A DNA stretch of 60,000 nucleotides from Owenia fusiformis (taxonomy: Eukaryota > Annelida > Polychaeta > Sabellida > Oweniidae), in contig CAIIXF020000011.1 in NCBI GenBank assembly GCA_903813345.2, positions 14,989,754-15,049,753 of the forward strand. The letters are read 5' to 3'. The translations under genes were made by a program, and so were the position numbers. Below are positions 34,171 to 46,134 of this stretch, one piece after another; position 1 is the stretch's first letter, and every line of letters starts with the position of its first letter. The notes under the pieces are model-generated. The model worked only from the letters and a program-made list of their open reading frames with translations, did not search any database and was not told the origin of the DNA.

Positions 34171-35649
34171 ATGAATGTGGAACAAAAACACCAATACATT
34201 AATACTGAAAGTGATAATGAGGAAATTACATTACAACAAAAACATGGCCAGCATATTTCAACACTTGATCTCCAAATTAAGAAAGAACCTGTTGAAATTG
34301 CAACAGAAGAATCTCAAGAATATGCTTGCCTCAGTCAACAAGGAAGTGTCTATGAGGAACAGCCATATATCAAATCTGAATATAATGAAGATACACCATT
34401 CCAAGAATGTGGACTGCAAATGCCAGCTCTGAATTTCCAAGTCAAGCAAGAACCTGTTGAAATTGAAGAAGCAAAGGAATATGCATGGGTTGATCAACCA
34501 GAATATGTCAATAATGAAATAGTAAAAAGTGAACAAAAGTATTCCTGTACATGTAGGGATACTTCTATGTGCGATGAAGGAAATTTGGATCCAGTGAAAT
34601 ATCAAGTCATTCAACAAGAGAATTTTGAACAAGTAGACACAGACAATCAGAATGTATTTTCAATAATCGACGTAAAATCTGAAAAGCACAATGAACAAAA
34701 TGACACTGACGTGATATCATTAGCAAAAACTTGGAGGGAATCATTTAAATGTAAGGATTGTGGAAAATGTCTAACCAATTCTTCACAATTAAAAAGCCAT
34801 ATGGCAACCCACACTGGAGAAAAACTTTTCAGGTGTAAGCTTTGTAATAAAAGCTATAGCAACTCTAAATATTTAAAGAAACATAATTTTACTCATCATG
34901 GTGATAAACCATTTAAATGTAAAGATTGTGACAAATGTTTTACAAACGCTTCAAAACTAGAGAGCCACATGAGAACTCACACTGGAGAAAAGCATTTCAA
35001 GTGTCATGACTGTGGTAAATCCTTTGGCACTTTTAGCGTTTTGAAGAGACACATAATGACTCATACTGGAGAAAAAACATTCAACTGCCTAGATTGTGAC
35101 AAATCCTACGCGAGCATATCTGGTTTAAGGAGTCATACCAAGATTATTCATAATGGGGAAAAACCTTTTGAGTGCCATATTTGCGATGAACGATTTACCT
35201 CAGCCTCAGTACTGATGACCCACATAATAACCCATACTGGAAAAAAAACTATCGAACCTCGGGATTCTGATCAACACAATAACATCTCTGATTTGAAGAC
35301 CCCAATTGGGACCCTTACTGGGGAAAGACCATATAAATGCAAGGAATGTGGTAAATATTTCAGTACACCTTCTACTCTGAAGTCACACATGAAAATCCAC
35401 ACTGGGCAAGACTCATTCAAGTGTCCAGAGTGTGATAAATGTTTTATATCAGTTTCAAATTTAAAGAAACACATCAGAATTATCCACGAAGGAGAAAAGC
35501 CCTTCAAGTGTCGTCATTGTGATAAACGTTTTTCTGCAGCTTCTGTTATGGTGACACATATGATAACACACACTGAAGAAGACACTTTCAAGCCCCAGGA
35601 TTTTGAAAAATATAATAGCACCTCACTTGATTCAATTCACACAATTTGA
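34171..35649 (+). CDS. C2H2 zinc-finger protein, nine intact and two decayed fingers
   Basis: Probable sequence-specific DNA-binding nuclear protein. The start is the ATG at 34171 (MNVEQKHQYIN), 492 residues. A TTTGTACTTCCAG acceptor at about 34048-34060 suggests the CDS lies in one exon behind a 5'-UTR intron. The N-terminal ~190 residues are acidic and repeat the unit (L/F)Q(I/V)K(K/Q)EPVEI twice; IKKEP, VKQEP, IKSEY, VKSEQ and VKSEK fit the SUMO-attachment consensus. Then come fingers from about residue 205: six intact, one that lost its Cys and His (PRDSDQHNNISDLKTPIGT), three intact, and a C-terminal one lacking all ligands (FKPQDFEKYNSTS). Linkers are TGEK-like. No KRAB, BTB or other partner domain is present. 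It is a lineage-expanded type with no assignable orthologue. Confidence 0.88.
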   Translation: MNVEQKHQYINTESDNEEITLQQKHGQHISTLDLQIKKEPVEIATEESQEYACLSQQGSVYEEQPYIKSEYNEDTPFQECGLQMPALNFQVKQEPVEIEEAKEYAWVDQPEYVNNEIVKSEQKYSCTCRDTSMCDEGNLDPVKYQVIQQENFEQVDTDNQNVFSIIDVKSEKHNEQNDTDVISLAKTWRESFKCKDCGKCLTNSSQLKSHMATHTGEKLFRCKLCNKSYSNSKYLKKHNFTHHGDKPFKCKDCDKCFTNASKLESHMRTHTGEKHFKCHDCGKSFGTFSVLKRHIMTHTGEKTFNCLDCDKSYASISGLRSHTKIIHNGEKPFECHICDERFTSASVLMTHIITHTGKKTIEPRDSDQHNNISDLKTPIGTLTGERPYKCKECGKYFSTPSTLKSHMKIHTGQDSFKCPECDKCFISVSNLKKHIRIIHEGEKPFKCRHCDKRFSAASVMVTHMITHTEEDTFKPQDFEKYNSTSLDSIHTI

Positions 35650-35697
35650 GTTATAAATGAGACTAAAATAAGGTTTGTTAATTTTATGTCTGCCTGC

Positions 35698-35847
35698 TGA
35701 CCTGTCAACCCCCGTAGATTTTCTCGAATGTAATTTGTCATTTGTGTACCTGCAGGACATTCAAGGGATTTATGTGCACTCGCAAGTAGGCAAAGTTTTG
35801 ATCAAATTCATGGGACAATACGCTAATTGCCAGCTGGTTGACAGGTC
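35698..35847. mobile_element. MITE with CCTGTCAACC ends, copy 2
   Basis: TGACCTGTCAACCCCCG and CAGCTGGTTGACAGGTC are inverted over ~150 bp, just 3' of the zinc-finger gene and possibly within its 3' UTR. Confidence 0.7.
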
Positions 35848-36049
35848 TGTGTCTGGATTGTGAAAAGTCAGGTCATATTCACATCTGGTTAATCTCAATA
35901 CAATTTCTAAATGACTATTCAGAGTGTTCCAGAACTCATGGGAATTTTTTAGGGAGATATAAGGCAAGGGTGATTTTTCTTCTTTAGTACACTAATTAAA
36001 CATACATTGAGGAATAACTGACATACATTTCAGACACATATGGTTTACA

Positions 36050-37129
36050 TACAGGGTGGGCCAAAAAATTTTGCAACCTTTTTAGAAGGCAAAAAAAGTA
36101 TCATAACATTATGGTATTGACATGAATTTTTTTTTACAGAAACTTAAGGATAGGCATATTTTACCATTCAAATACTTTAGCTAATACTGACTTCAAATTT
36201 TTTTGTCAGATGTTTGAATATTAATGGTAAATTGTTCATTTGTCCGAGATTTACCATTTTTCCTAGAAAGTCTGACTTTCTATGATTTTTTGTGATCAAC
36301 AATAACACATTCATTATGTTTACTAAATCTGCTACAATCTTTGATAACTGTTTAACCAATGTCTAGTACAGGTTTATATCAGTATCTAGTCACTATGGTA
36401 ATATTGTTACATTGTATTAATTATTTATTAAACAAATGTTCTATGCATCCGCCTTTCACCTTCACAATCACATGGTGACGAGAATTGAACTGGTCAATGG
36501 CAAGATCCAGCAGTTCTTGTGGTAGTCGTCTTTACTTATCCTGCAGAACTTCTTATAGTTGATCAATAATTTGTGGGGTATAACCATTAACTACAATACA
36601 TTGCTCCAGGTGCCCCCATGTGTGAAAGTCCTAGGGGTTGGCATCTGGTGTATTGGGTGGCCATTCGACTCAGGACTAATCTTCTTCAAAAGGGACATCT
36701 TTCAAGAATGGGGGCTCTTTCAGCCCCAAGTGATTATATATTCCAGCAGGATAGCCTCCTGACCATAGGCCCAAAGTCACTATGGAATATCTGGAGCAAA
36801 AATCCCCTTGATTCATTAGTCCTGATGAATAGCCCTCCCAATACACCACTTAACAAAGATTGCATCAGCTTTAGTGAACATAATAAATGTTCTATCGATG
36901 ATCACATAAAATTATAGAAAATCGGTAAATCTCGGACACATGAACAATTTACCATTAATATTCAAACTACTGACAAAAAAATGTGTAGTCAGAATTAGCT
37001 TAAGTATTTGAATGATAAAATATGCCTATCCTTAAGTTTCTGTAAAAAAAATTTCATGTCAGTACCATAATGTTATGATACTTTTTTTGCCTTCTAAAAA
37101 GGTTGCAAAATTTTTTGGCCCACCCTGTA
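36050..37129. mobile_element. Decayed mariner-like element with ~215-bp inverted repeats
   Basis: TACAGGGTGGGCCAAAAAAT at the left and its reverse complement ending at 37129 mark TA-flanked ends; similarity of the arms continues ~215 bp (36051-36265 versus 36915-37128). The minus strand at about 36440-36690 shows remnants of an IS630/Tc1/mariner transposase C-terminus (EWPPNTPDANPLG, LPQELLDLAIDQFSS, GGCIEHLF) with stops. The plus strand at about 36735-36860 reads FQQDSLLTIGPKS and NSPPNTPLN, like the catalytic FQQD and SPDLNP region. The two halves thus encode transposase pieces in opposite directions, and no intact enzyme remains. Confidence 0.7.
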
Positions 37130-37356
37130 TATCCGAATTTTTTGAGATTTGAATTCTACATCTAGTTGTCAGAAAATGCAACAGTTTACTAGATTGTCAC
37201 TTTTTGAAATTTTTTCAATTTTTGATTAAATTTTCAACAATAATACCAATCTTTTTTTAGCATTAGAAGAAGGAAAGAAGGAAAATATTTAAAAGTTTGT
37301 GAAGAGTAGCAATTGTGTTATTAATATTATATCAATAGAAAAATATAACAAATAAC

Positions 37357-38282
37357 TACAGTAAAACCTGAGTTAGTGAACACATCTCTCTAGTGAACAC
37401 CTATTAACAGTGAACGTTTTTATTCGGCAAAACCTTTTTCTCCCATTGACTCCCATGTTAAAGTGCAATCCTATAGTGAACACCTACCAACTATGAACAG
37501 TGAACACTAAACCCTGGCAAAATCAGTTGTATGAATTATCCTGTCTCTAGTGAAGATTGAATCAGATATAAGATTTCTCGCGGATTTTCTTCAACTGCCT
37601 TATCAGAGTTTATGTTTATATTACCTGCCAAAAATAATTAAAAGGTCAATTTGAGATCTCGATCTCGTCTATTGAAACAGGTGTGACTAATTAAATAAGC
37701 TTTGTTTTTATAACACAGGATATGCGTCTGGGATTGATTGCTTGGAGATAATCTGGTTAACTATTATTACCTCTATCTGCTGAGTCCCAACTAAATATTT
37801 TTCTCATCCCATAAATTTAAAAAACAGATTGGATCAAAATTATAATTCATGATCATTTTACTATTAACTGCATCTATCATGTCCTTTAACTAATTCAATA
37901 AAGTCATTTAACTGACTCAAATGTCTCAAAAATTCCACTTTTTAAAGGACCATGTTGATGAGATAAAAAGAATTATATAGAGATAAAAATTTGACAATAA
38001 AAGGATGAACCATTCAAATGACATGAATGACAGTCAGTGTAAAATAAGTCAGTTTGTATATAACATTACAACAGATAAATACTTAACGCTTGAGTGTCAT
38101 GGGTTAATATGGGTAGAAAATACAATTTAAATTGATTATTCCCTCCTCTCTTTTAATAGCTGGTCTCTTGATATAATACGGCAAAATGCCGCGAAATCAA
38201 ATCATTGCTGTAGTGAACATCTACCAACAGTGAACATTTTTTCTTGGCAAAAAATTGTTCACTATACGCAGGTTTTACTGTA
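37357..38282. mobile_element. Long member of the CAGTAAAACCT family (~925 bp)
   Basis: Left end TACAGTAAAACCTGAGTTAG with GTGAACACCTATTAACAGTG; right end CACTATACGCAGGTTTTACT then GTA, with AACATCTACCAACAGTGAAC inside. The ends are inverted relative to each other. The ~600-bp middle is AT-rich, with no coding region. It may be two MITEs that captured the intervening DNA, or an internally expanded element. Confidence 0.6.
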
Positions 38283-39245
38283 CAATTAGAGTATAATTTT
38301 AGACATGATGTGATGTGTTTTGTGTGTAAAGATGTGCCAGCAAAGGGAGTGAACAAATTACCAATATCGGGGGTTTCATTAGCACCAGACAACAGGCGAT
38401 TTTCACAACAAAGGGGACATTATCTTAGAAATATAGACAATCAATGTCCTAATTGCTTCCGTCCTTATATCTCCATATCTACCTTGTTGCTGATAATATT
38501 GTAAACCAAGCCAGATTTGTGGCTATGTTTGAATAAATGGCTGTGTTCGATCGCTTTTTACGCTTGCGTTTCGTAGGCAGGCGAATTGAAAGCTTAGTGT
38601 CTCATGTCTTGCCTAATGTATCATAAAGCGTTCATATTTCCATCATAGATTCATACAATATTTACAATGATTTCACACTAATGAGAATATGACTGACATA
38701 AACAACAGGTCAGAGCAGCCATTTCTAAAATTAAGCAACCTTGTACATGTTGTAATGAGGTTTTGATCATTTATTCAAAAGAAAACTAATTTAAAACTTC
38801 GCAAATATTACCCAGTCCCGCTCTACCCTTATTTAGGTTACCATAGCAACCATAACTTCAGAAATATTTGTTACAAACATCTTAATTTTTTATAACATTT
38901 GAGGAAATGAATTACCGAGTACTCTGGAAATATTGTGCCAAACCATGGGCTTTCAACTAGTTGAAAGTCCATGGCAAAACGAATGATAAACTTTTAAGTT
39001 AGAGCATTTTTGTCAGGACTTCTGGATCGGCCCTTGTACATGTATTACTCTCAAATGTATGAGGGTATATTTCTACTGAAAATATGTCTGTTGATGCAAG
39101 ATATATATCAGCTGAGGGGCAACTCCACAATCCTGAACTGAAATACCCATAGGTGATTTGTGTGTCCGACCACATTCAATCCCTTGAGCTGAGAAATTAA
39201 AGAATGTCAAAAATGAAGTTTACTGGAAAGTTGAAAATGTGGCAA
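38283..39245. other. AT-rich intergenic DNA with one near-perfect palindrome
   Basis: No gene is seen. At 38943-38974 a 32-bp sequence has 16-bp arms (CCATGGGCTTTCAACT and its complement) with a single mismatch and no loop. Confidence 0.5.
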
Positions 39246-41946
39246 TTAGTTAGAAACCCATGCCTCTCTATCGTTTCAAAAAATGTACCCAACGTGTCAG
39301 TCTCTGTTAATTTATGGCATCCATACTTTTTTGAAAGGTAACACTTTGAGGCTCAATTTTTTGCTGGATGCCCTTGCAAACTCTCATTGGTTGCTCTGTA
39401 TTGTAGCATTCCGTTACCATGGTTACGCATCTATAGACATCTTACCTTGGAATATTAAATCATTTGTAACTTTGTCATTATTTGGTCTATAGAGATGATA
39501 TTGGTATCAAATTAAACCTAATTCAATTTCTCATAAAGAAATGATATTCAATTATGCAAATTAGCTCATTTGCATAAATTGTGACGTCATCAATCAATTT
39601 TCGATTCAGAATTTTCGAGAATAGCAACATATCTATAAGAACTGAGGCCGTAAGTCAGAATTTCGGCAAAGTTTGGTCCTTTAGACTATAAGAATAATGT
39701 ATAAGCAACATAAAAGTGAAAACAGATTCAAAATTGGATCAGTATTGCCAAAGTTATTAAACTTTCAAGGCAGCTACTGTGAATGTCATTATTTGACAAT
39801 TATATTCAGACATCTTACCATGGACGTTTAAAGTGTTTGTAACTTTGTCATTATTTGGTCTATAGAAATGATATTGGTATCAAATTAAACCTTATTCAAT
39901 TTTCTGTACGATTACAATATTCAATTATGCAAATTAGCTAATTTGCATAAATTGTGACGTCATCAATCTATTTTTGTTCAGAATATCCCAGTTTAGCAAC
40001 ATACAATACATTGTATATATTAATTTAGGCCGAATGACAGAATGTGTTCATAGTTTTGACCTTTATTTGATGAATGGAAGATAGAGGCAACATTCAAGAG
40101 ACAACAGATTCAAAATTGGGTCAGAATTAGCAAAGTTATTCAGCTTTTGGGGCAGCTACTATGAACGTCATTGTTTGACAATTATAAAAATATTACAATA
40201 ACAAAAAAAAGAAAGAAGCATAGTTATTTCAATCTTATTGAGTAAAAATGGACATGATTTGTTCATATTTTTCCATTGAACTGAACATGAAAGTATGTGG
40301 AAATGTTAAATGTATTTTGACTATCATTCACAGGGGTCAAAATCATGTGATCTTGATCCTGTATTTTAAAATCCAATTTTATAATTTACCATACACTGTC
40401 AATGATCCATATGAATGCATAGTAATGCTTTAATTATGCTATTTTGACATGTGTTGACTAATATACATATCAATATTTACAAAATTTATATGGAAGAGTA
40501 TTCCTGGTTTCATTTGATTTCTAACATGTAAAAAAGCTGAAAACAAAATTTTGTTGATATTTGGACATAAACTAAATAAATCTTAATTACCATTTTATAT
40601 TTAAAATACAGATAGAGTGTCAACTTTAGAACTTTGATGTTAACATTTCCAAAAATCAATGCCCAAAATAAGTCAATCGGTGACAAATGGCGAGCCCACA
40701 CAGCTAATGTGACAACTACTTTAGGGGAATTTTTTTTACCTTCAAAATCCTTGGTGATTCAACCTTAGAATGATTTATGTTATAGCTTTTCAGAAAATGG
40801 ACTATAAGCAGAGAGTAGGTACTTAGAGAAGCAAAATGAAAAGTAGTTTTTATATAATTTTGCATAATATAACCTCTTCGGTATGCAATGAAAAATGATG
40901 ACAAAATCCATACAAGAGCTCAGTAGTAGTACTAGTAATCCTGAAATTAAAGTCTATTGATCAAAATAGCCACAAAGAAAAAATGCCCGTTAAAATATTT
41001 TTGAAAGAAGTGATTTTTGTAGGACTTCAACTAACCCTTCCTACATCTATCTCTTATGTCCTGAAGTATGTATGGTATAGGACATATAATCTGAACTTGT
41101 TTTAAAAGGTTTCCAAAATATGAAATACCAAAAATCTATGAAAAAATATGAGTCTCAAATGGATGGATTTCAGATATACCCCCATAGAGTATGAATACCA
41201 TTCAAAACTGAGAACCATAACAACAGGAGATTTAAGTGCAAAATAAAGGAGTTAATCACATAGTATGATTGACAGAGGTTGAATCTAAACTATTTTAATT
41301 TACATGTTTTATAGTTTAGAAGCTTTAATATGGAATGATCTCATCTAACGAAGATCTAATCAATATAACAGATTATATCAAAATGTCTCAGATGTACATG
41401 TAGCCCTGGCAAAAGTCATCACAATAAGATGTGCTGAGAGGAGCTGAATCAATGTCACAGCTATAGATGATGTTAACAAGGAGATTAATGTCACACAGAT
41501 GATATTTGGGAGTCAAATCACACTGGTGAGGTGAACATGGAGATGTGACAAAGATGATGGAAACATTAAGAATAAAAGGCATCCCTGTCATGAAAGTCAC
41601 CACTGAAAAAGATTAACAAAAGAAAAAATCAACCCCTGCCATATGGGTCCTTGACATGGGTAATGCTACATGAATATCGATGTTGCATATACGTACATGT
41701 AGATGGCTATAACATGAATGAATGCCATATAGGTGATGTTAACGCGGATATCAATGTCACATGGATAACATGGTGATAAAACGTTAATTTGTTCAAAGTT
41801 ACACCATTAAGGTGATGCTAGTCACATGGAAATCAGTGTCACATGTATGTAGGAACTATTGGGTTAAAGTCCTCGCTTCATCAACACTCAATATAAAAAT
41901 GCAATGCTATTTATGAATTATAATAGCTTGGTATGATAAATAATAC

Positions 41947-43614
41947 AAGGTGTCTCAAAAAATGTACCCAAAAGTATATTAACGCCACTGTTAAACCAAT
42001 CAATTTTTTCAGACATTTTTGCATGATCAGTTTGCTAAAGCATGTAAGTTTCCTCCCTATTACAAAGTTTTTAGTTCAGTCTTCCATTTTGATTATTTAA
42101 CCCTTTACTTTTTACTTCATATTTCGATGACAATCTGTATATGTTTTTATTATTCTTAAATCATAGTAATTTACAAAGTACAAGGAAGCAAGACCAATCG
42201 CCATTTGGCATTACAGGTCGCTTTAACATAAATATAGTCTAGAAGCAAGTAATAATAAAAAAAATACATAAAACTATTGAAAAGTTTTGTTGTTAATTGC
42301 TTAGTTGTTTAGTTGTTGGGGCTATTTTGCTCCAGGAGGTTTGGGCAAGTTTTAGATTCTCGTTGGGTGAATGTAACATGATCTAACAAAGTTGAGCACA
42401 ATGTTAAGTAGTAAGTTTTGTGAATCACGGCTAAGGGTATTTTCATAGGGGAGATATTTGACTTGATCATTTCGGTTGGTGTAGATGTTCTCATCATAGA
42501 GAAGGTTGTTTTGTCTAAGTGCAGTAATCATGTTTGTCCTATCATCAGTATGGCGGGGGCAAGAAAGGAGAAAGTGTTTAGTATTTTCAGGGGATCCACA
42601 TGGGCACTTCTTGTCAATTACACCAATAAAATTATGAGAGAAAAAGTGTTCTTTTAAAAAGAAATCGACACAAAGTCTGTTTAAAATTTTCTTATTTGAC
42701 CTTGTTAAGTTTAGCTTGGTTGTTGAAATGAAATTTATGTTTGGGAGAATTGTTAACCAAACAGCATTTTTAAAACTAGAGATGGTTGGTAATTCTCTTA
42801 TAAGTTGGCTAAGGTTGTTCCATTGATTTATAATATTTAAGACTAGTGCTACATAGTTCATCACATTTGATAATGCTTCAGGTGGAACGTTTTGAATTTC
42901 TCTGTGAGTGTTGGCCTTATGTTGTTCTAGGTCTTTTGGCTTGGGATTAGCTTAACATGTTCCTTCAAATAGCCCCAGAGAAAGTAGTTCCAAGGTTGAA
43001 GATGACAGAACAATCACAGAGAACCAGCTCAATTATCGTCAAATGATTTAGCGGTTAATTGATAATGGAGTTCCATCTCCCAGAGTAACAGAGACCGAAT
43101 GATATCCAAATGAGAACACTGTGGTTCCAGACAGTTTGAGCCCCTGCATTTACACTCGGCAAGGGCCACACAAAAATTCCCATGAAAGCAGTTTCTTCTC
43201 TCTATATAAAGACAGTGTGAGGGCCTCCCTATTCCACAGATTTGACACTCCAAACATTTTCTCTGGAATGACTTCAACAACCATGTTTATTATATTTATC
43301 CCAAGCCAAGAGACATAGAACAATTTGAGGTCAACATGTGAAAGGAAATTCAAAACATTCCACCAGAAACATTATCGTATATGATAAACAATGTAGCACT
43401 AAGGATGCAGGCTTTTATCGAAATGTAAGGAGGTTAAATTAAACACATGGTATAAAAAGGGTTAAAGCATCAAAAAGGCAAGACTGAACTAAAAAATTAG
43501 TATTGGAGAGAAAACTTACATGCTTTTCCTAAATGACCATGCAAAAATATCTGAAATATTGATTGATTTATCTTTGCTGTTGATATACCTTTGATTCATT
43601 TTTTGAGACACTCT
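41947..43614. mobile_element. Nested inverted-repeat element inside the large foldback
   Basis: Left end ACAAGGTGTCTCAAAAAATG and right end CATTTTTTGAGACACTCTAG are inverted, and similarity of the arms extends ~190 bp inward (41947-42140 versus 43425-43614; for example GCATGTAAGTTTCC / GAAAACTTACATGC). The ends resemble Tc1/mariner termini. No transposase is seen; the interior is occupied by a non-LTR retrotransposon remnant. Confidence 0.75.
42352..42864 (-). pseudogene. Non-LTR retrotransposon reverse-transcriptase C-terminal remnant
   Basis: The open frame of 170 codons is typical of the region after the polymerase domain in Jockey/CR1-like elements: a helical stretch (LTRSNKKILNRLCVDFFLKE) followed by the Cys/His motif CPCGSPENTKHFLLSCPRH, then a short tail to the stop. 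The upstream reverse-transcriptase and endonuclease parts are absent, as in a 5'-truncated insertion. It lies inside the nested inverted-repeat element, so it was inserted into it or carried by it. Confidence 0.7.
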
Positions 43615-44108
43615 AGATAATAAAAATTGTATCTTTAATGTCACTGCCAGTAATCTGACAAAATGAATGAAGGGAGTCAATTTCTGCTAGAAAATTCAAC
43701 AAATAAGATTTTCATTCTTCAAAATGCATATTGTATGGTAAAATCAGTTAGGTTTTAGGTGTAAGAATGGCGCAACGTCACCAGCATGCAAAAAGTCAAT
43801 CTTTGAATCCTCTTCAATGCAATAAATCAAAATGAATGTTCTTGCTGTTTTTTAAATGAGGCTTTTAAAAATATGTATTATTTTGATGTTTTTTATAACA
43901 TTTTGTAAATAATTCAAACAAGGCATAAATATGCAAATTGTCACAACTTGCCATTTGTTACAGATGCCAAAGGCCAGTCACCAGATGTCAAATGCTGTCT
44001 CAAAAATGGAAACAAATGGAGAATAATATGTCACCGCTTTTGGTGGTGACTTAAAAAACAGTAATGACATACATTTTGTGAAATAACATCATCAATTTGT
44101 ATAAACAG

Positions 44109-44335
44109 GTCATGTAGATGATTACTGATCGAATCGCAGCACAAATATTAATGTTTGACCAGTTATGATGTTTCGTCTTTTTAAATAGATTGACACTTAT
44201 GAAGCAAATCAGTTTAAAAATTCATGTAGATGTTTACTGCTTGAATTGCAGCACAAATATTGATGTTTGACCAGTCATGATGTTTCGCATTTTAAATAGA
44301 TTGACGCCTATGAAGCAAATCATTTCAAAAATTTA
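44109..44335 (+). repeat. Two tandem ~113-bp units
   Basis: The words CATGTAGATG, GCAGCACAAATATT, ATGTTTGACCAGT, ATGATGTTTCG and ATGAAGCAAATCA occur in order twice, from about 44109 and from about 44223, with ~88% visible similarity by eye. Confidence 0.85.
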
Positions 44336-45517
44336 TAGATTACATAACAGATTTCACCATACCATTCACCCATTCACTAACTGATTAATCCATAACTTTC
44401 TCACAAACAATAAATCATGTTACAAAATAAAAAAAACTGTTTTGACCCCTGTCAATGATAGTCAAAATTGTGAAAACTAGTACCCTTATCATTTATATAC
44501 ACCAACTAATTCAGTGACATGTAAAATATATTTTTTCATTCAATAAGCTTGAATCAGCTTTGTTTCATTTTTGTTATTGCAGTGTTTTATTTTTGATTGT
44601 CAAATAGTAACGTTCATAGTAGCTGCCTCGAAAGCTGAATCACTTTACTAATGCTCATTCAATTTTGAATATTTATTTATGTTGCTCATACCTCTTCCAC
44701 TCATAGAATAAATGACAAACTATGCAGAAACTACACCATACAACCTCGTATCTAATAAATTTGTTGCTATACTTGGAAGTTCTGAACCAAAAATAGATTC
44801 ATGACATCATCATTTATACAAATTAGCTAATTTGCATAATTGAATATCGTTACCATACCGTTTATTCAATTAGGATCAATTCGATACCAAGATCTCCTCT
44901 ATAGACCAAATAATGACAAAGCTACCAAACATTTCAATTCTAAGGCAAGATGTTTAAAGTTAATTGTTCAATGATAACGTTCATGGTAGCTTCCGAGAAA
45001 GTTCAATAAGTTTGTTAGTTCTGATCCAATTTTGAATCTGTTTTCACTTTTATGTTGCTTAAACCTTCTGCTCATAGAATAAAAGTCATAACATTGAAGA
45101 AATTCTACCGTACGGCTTCAGTTCTTAAAGATACATTGCTATACTTGAAAATTCTGAACCAAAAATAGATTTATGACGTCACAATTTATGCAAATTAGCT
45201 AATTTGCATAATTGAATATTTTAATTATATGAGAAATTTACTTAGGTTTAATTTTATACCAATATCATATCTATAGACAAAATAACGACAAAGCTACAAA
45301 TGATTTAAGATTCCAAGGTAAGATGTCTATAGATGCGTAACCATGGTAACGGAATGCTACAATACAGAGCAACCAATTAGAATTTGCAAGGGCATCCGGC
45401 AAAAAATTGAGCCTCAAAGTGTTACCTTTCAAAAAATTATGGATGCCATAAATTAACAGAGACCGACACGTTGGGTACATTTTTTGAAACGATAGAGAGG
45501 CATGGGTTTCTAACTAA

Positions 45518-46130
45518 ATAGCAGGATGTAGACATTACGAAACATTGTCTGTAGCTCTATTATATGAAGACGCTACCAAGCCTTTTCAACTTAATGAGAA
45601 ATTCTATCTTATACAAGACTGGCCTGGAGAAATCTCGACATCATGTATCTCATATAGTATTTCATATATTGTTGAAAACGCAACATTTTTTGACATAAAA
45701 CTCATGTAATAATGAGGTTCAGATTATTTTTTATTGGGGTTACCATAATACGTGTATGTCTATTTAACATCGTGGTAAGCCACGCCCTCTCCATCTCTAT
45801 CCTTCTGGACAGATGCTGAGTAATCCCGAATGCTGTTTAGGGCAGATTGATTAGTCAAGGGTCAAATACCCTAAACTGAAAAAAGAATGATGTGTATTCT
45901 AAACTAGTGTGCTCTAAAGATCCTAGAAAAATTGACAGTTCAGGAGATTCTTGAATGATAACTTCCACGGAACATTATTTAAAAAAGGAGGAGGGTTGTT
46001 TTATTTCTCTCATGTAATAAAACATCTTCTTTGGGAAATCCAATGATTAAATTATAAAAGTTATATCTTCATTAGAAAAATAGGATATTAATTTTTTTAA
46101 TATTGGATAAAACTGGTATATGTAGATTGC
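45518..46130. other. AT-rich spacer, nothing distinctive
   Basis: No gene, inverted repeat or tandem array is apparent between the large foldback and the 36-bp array. Confidence 0.4.
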
Positions 46131-46134
46131 AATG

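Larger units (their letters stand above)
39247..45517. mobile_element. ~6.3-kb foldback element with ~1.1-kb inverted arms
   Basis: The left arm runs from TTAGTTAGAAACCCATGCC at about 39247 to about 40345; the right arm is its diverged reverse complement, from about 44425 to 45517. Each arm holds two tandem ~372-bp subunits (CATCTTACC at 39439 and 39811). Each subunit carries an octamer palindrome (ATGCAAATTAGC / GCTAATTTGCAT), and near it TGACGTCA at 39582, 39955 and 45174 (TGACATCA in the fourth unit). The ~4-kb interior contains degenerate short repeats (about 41380-41860), a second inverted-repeat element (41947-43614) and a twice-repeated ~113-bp unit (44109-44335). No transposase is recognisable. 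The structure is that of FB/TU-type foldback transposons. The arms have diverged clearly, so the element is old. Confidence 0.85.

Noticed and set aside
43029-43353. Cys-rich minus-strand frames (CLECQICGIGRPSHC)
   Set aside because: Inside the nested transposable element, no family match, overlapping frames of similar length; probably chance.
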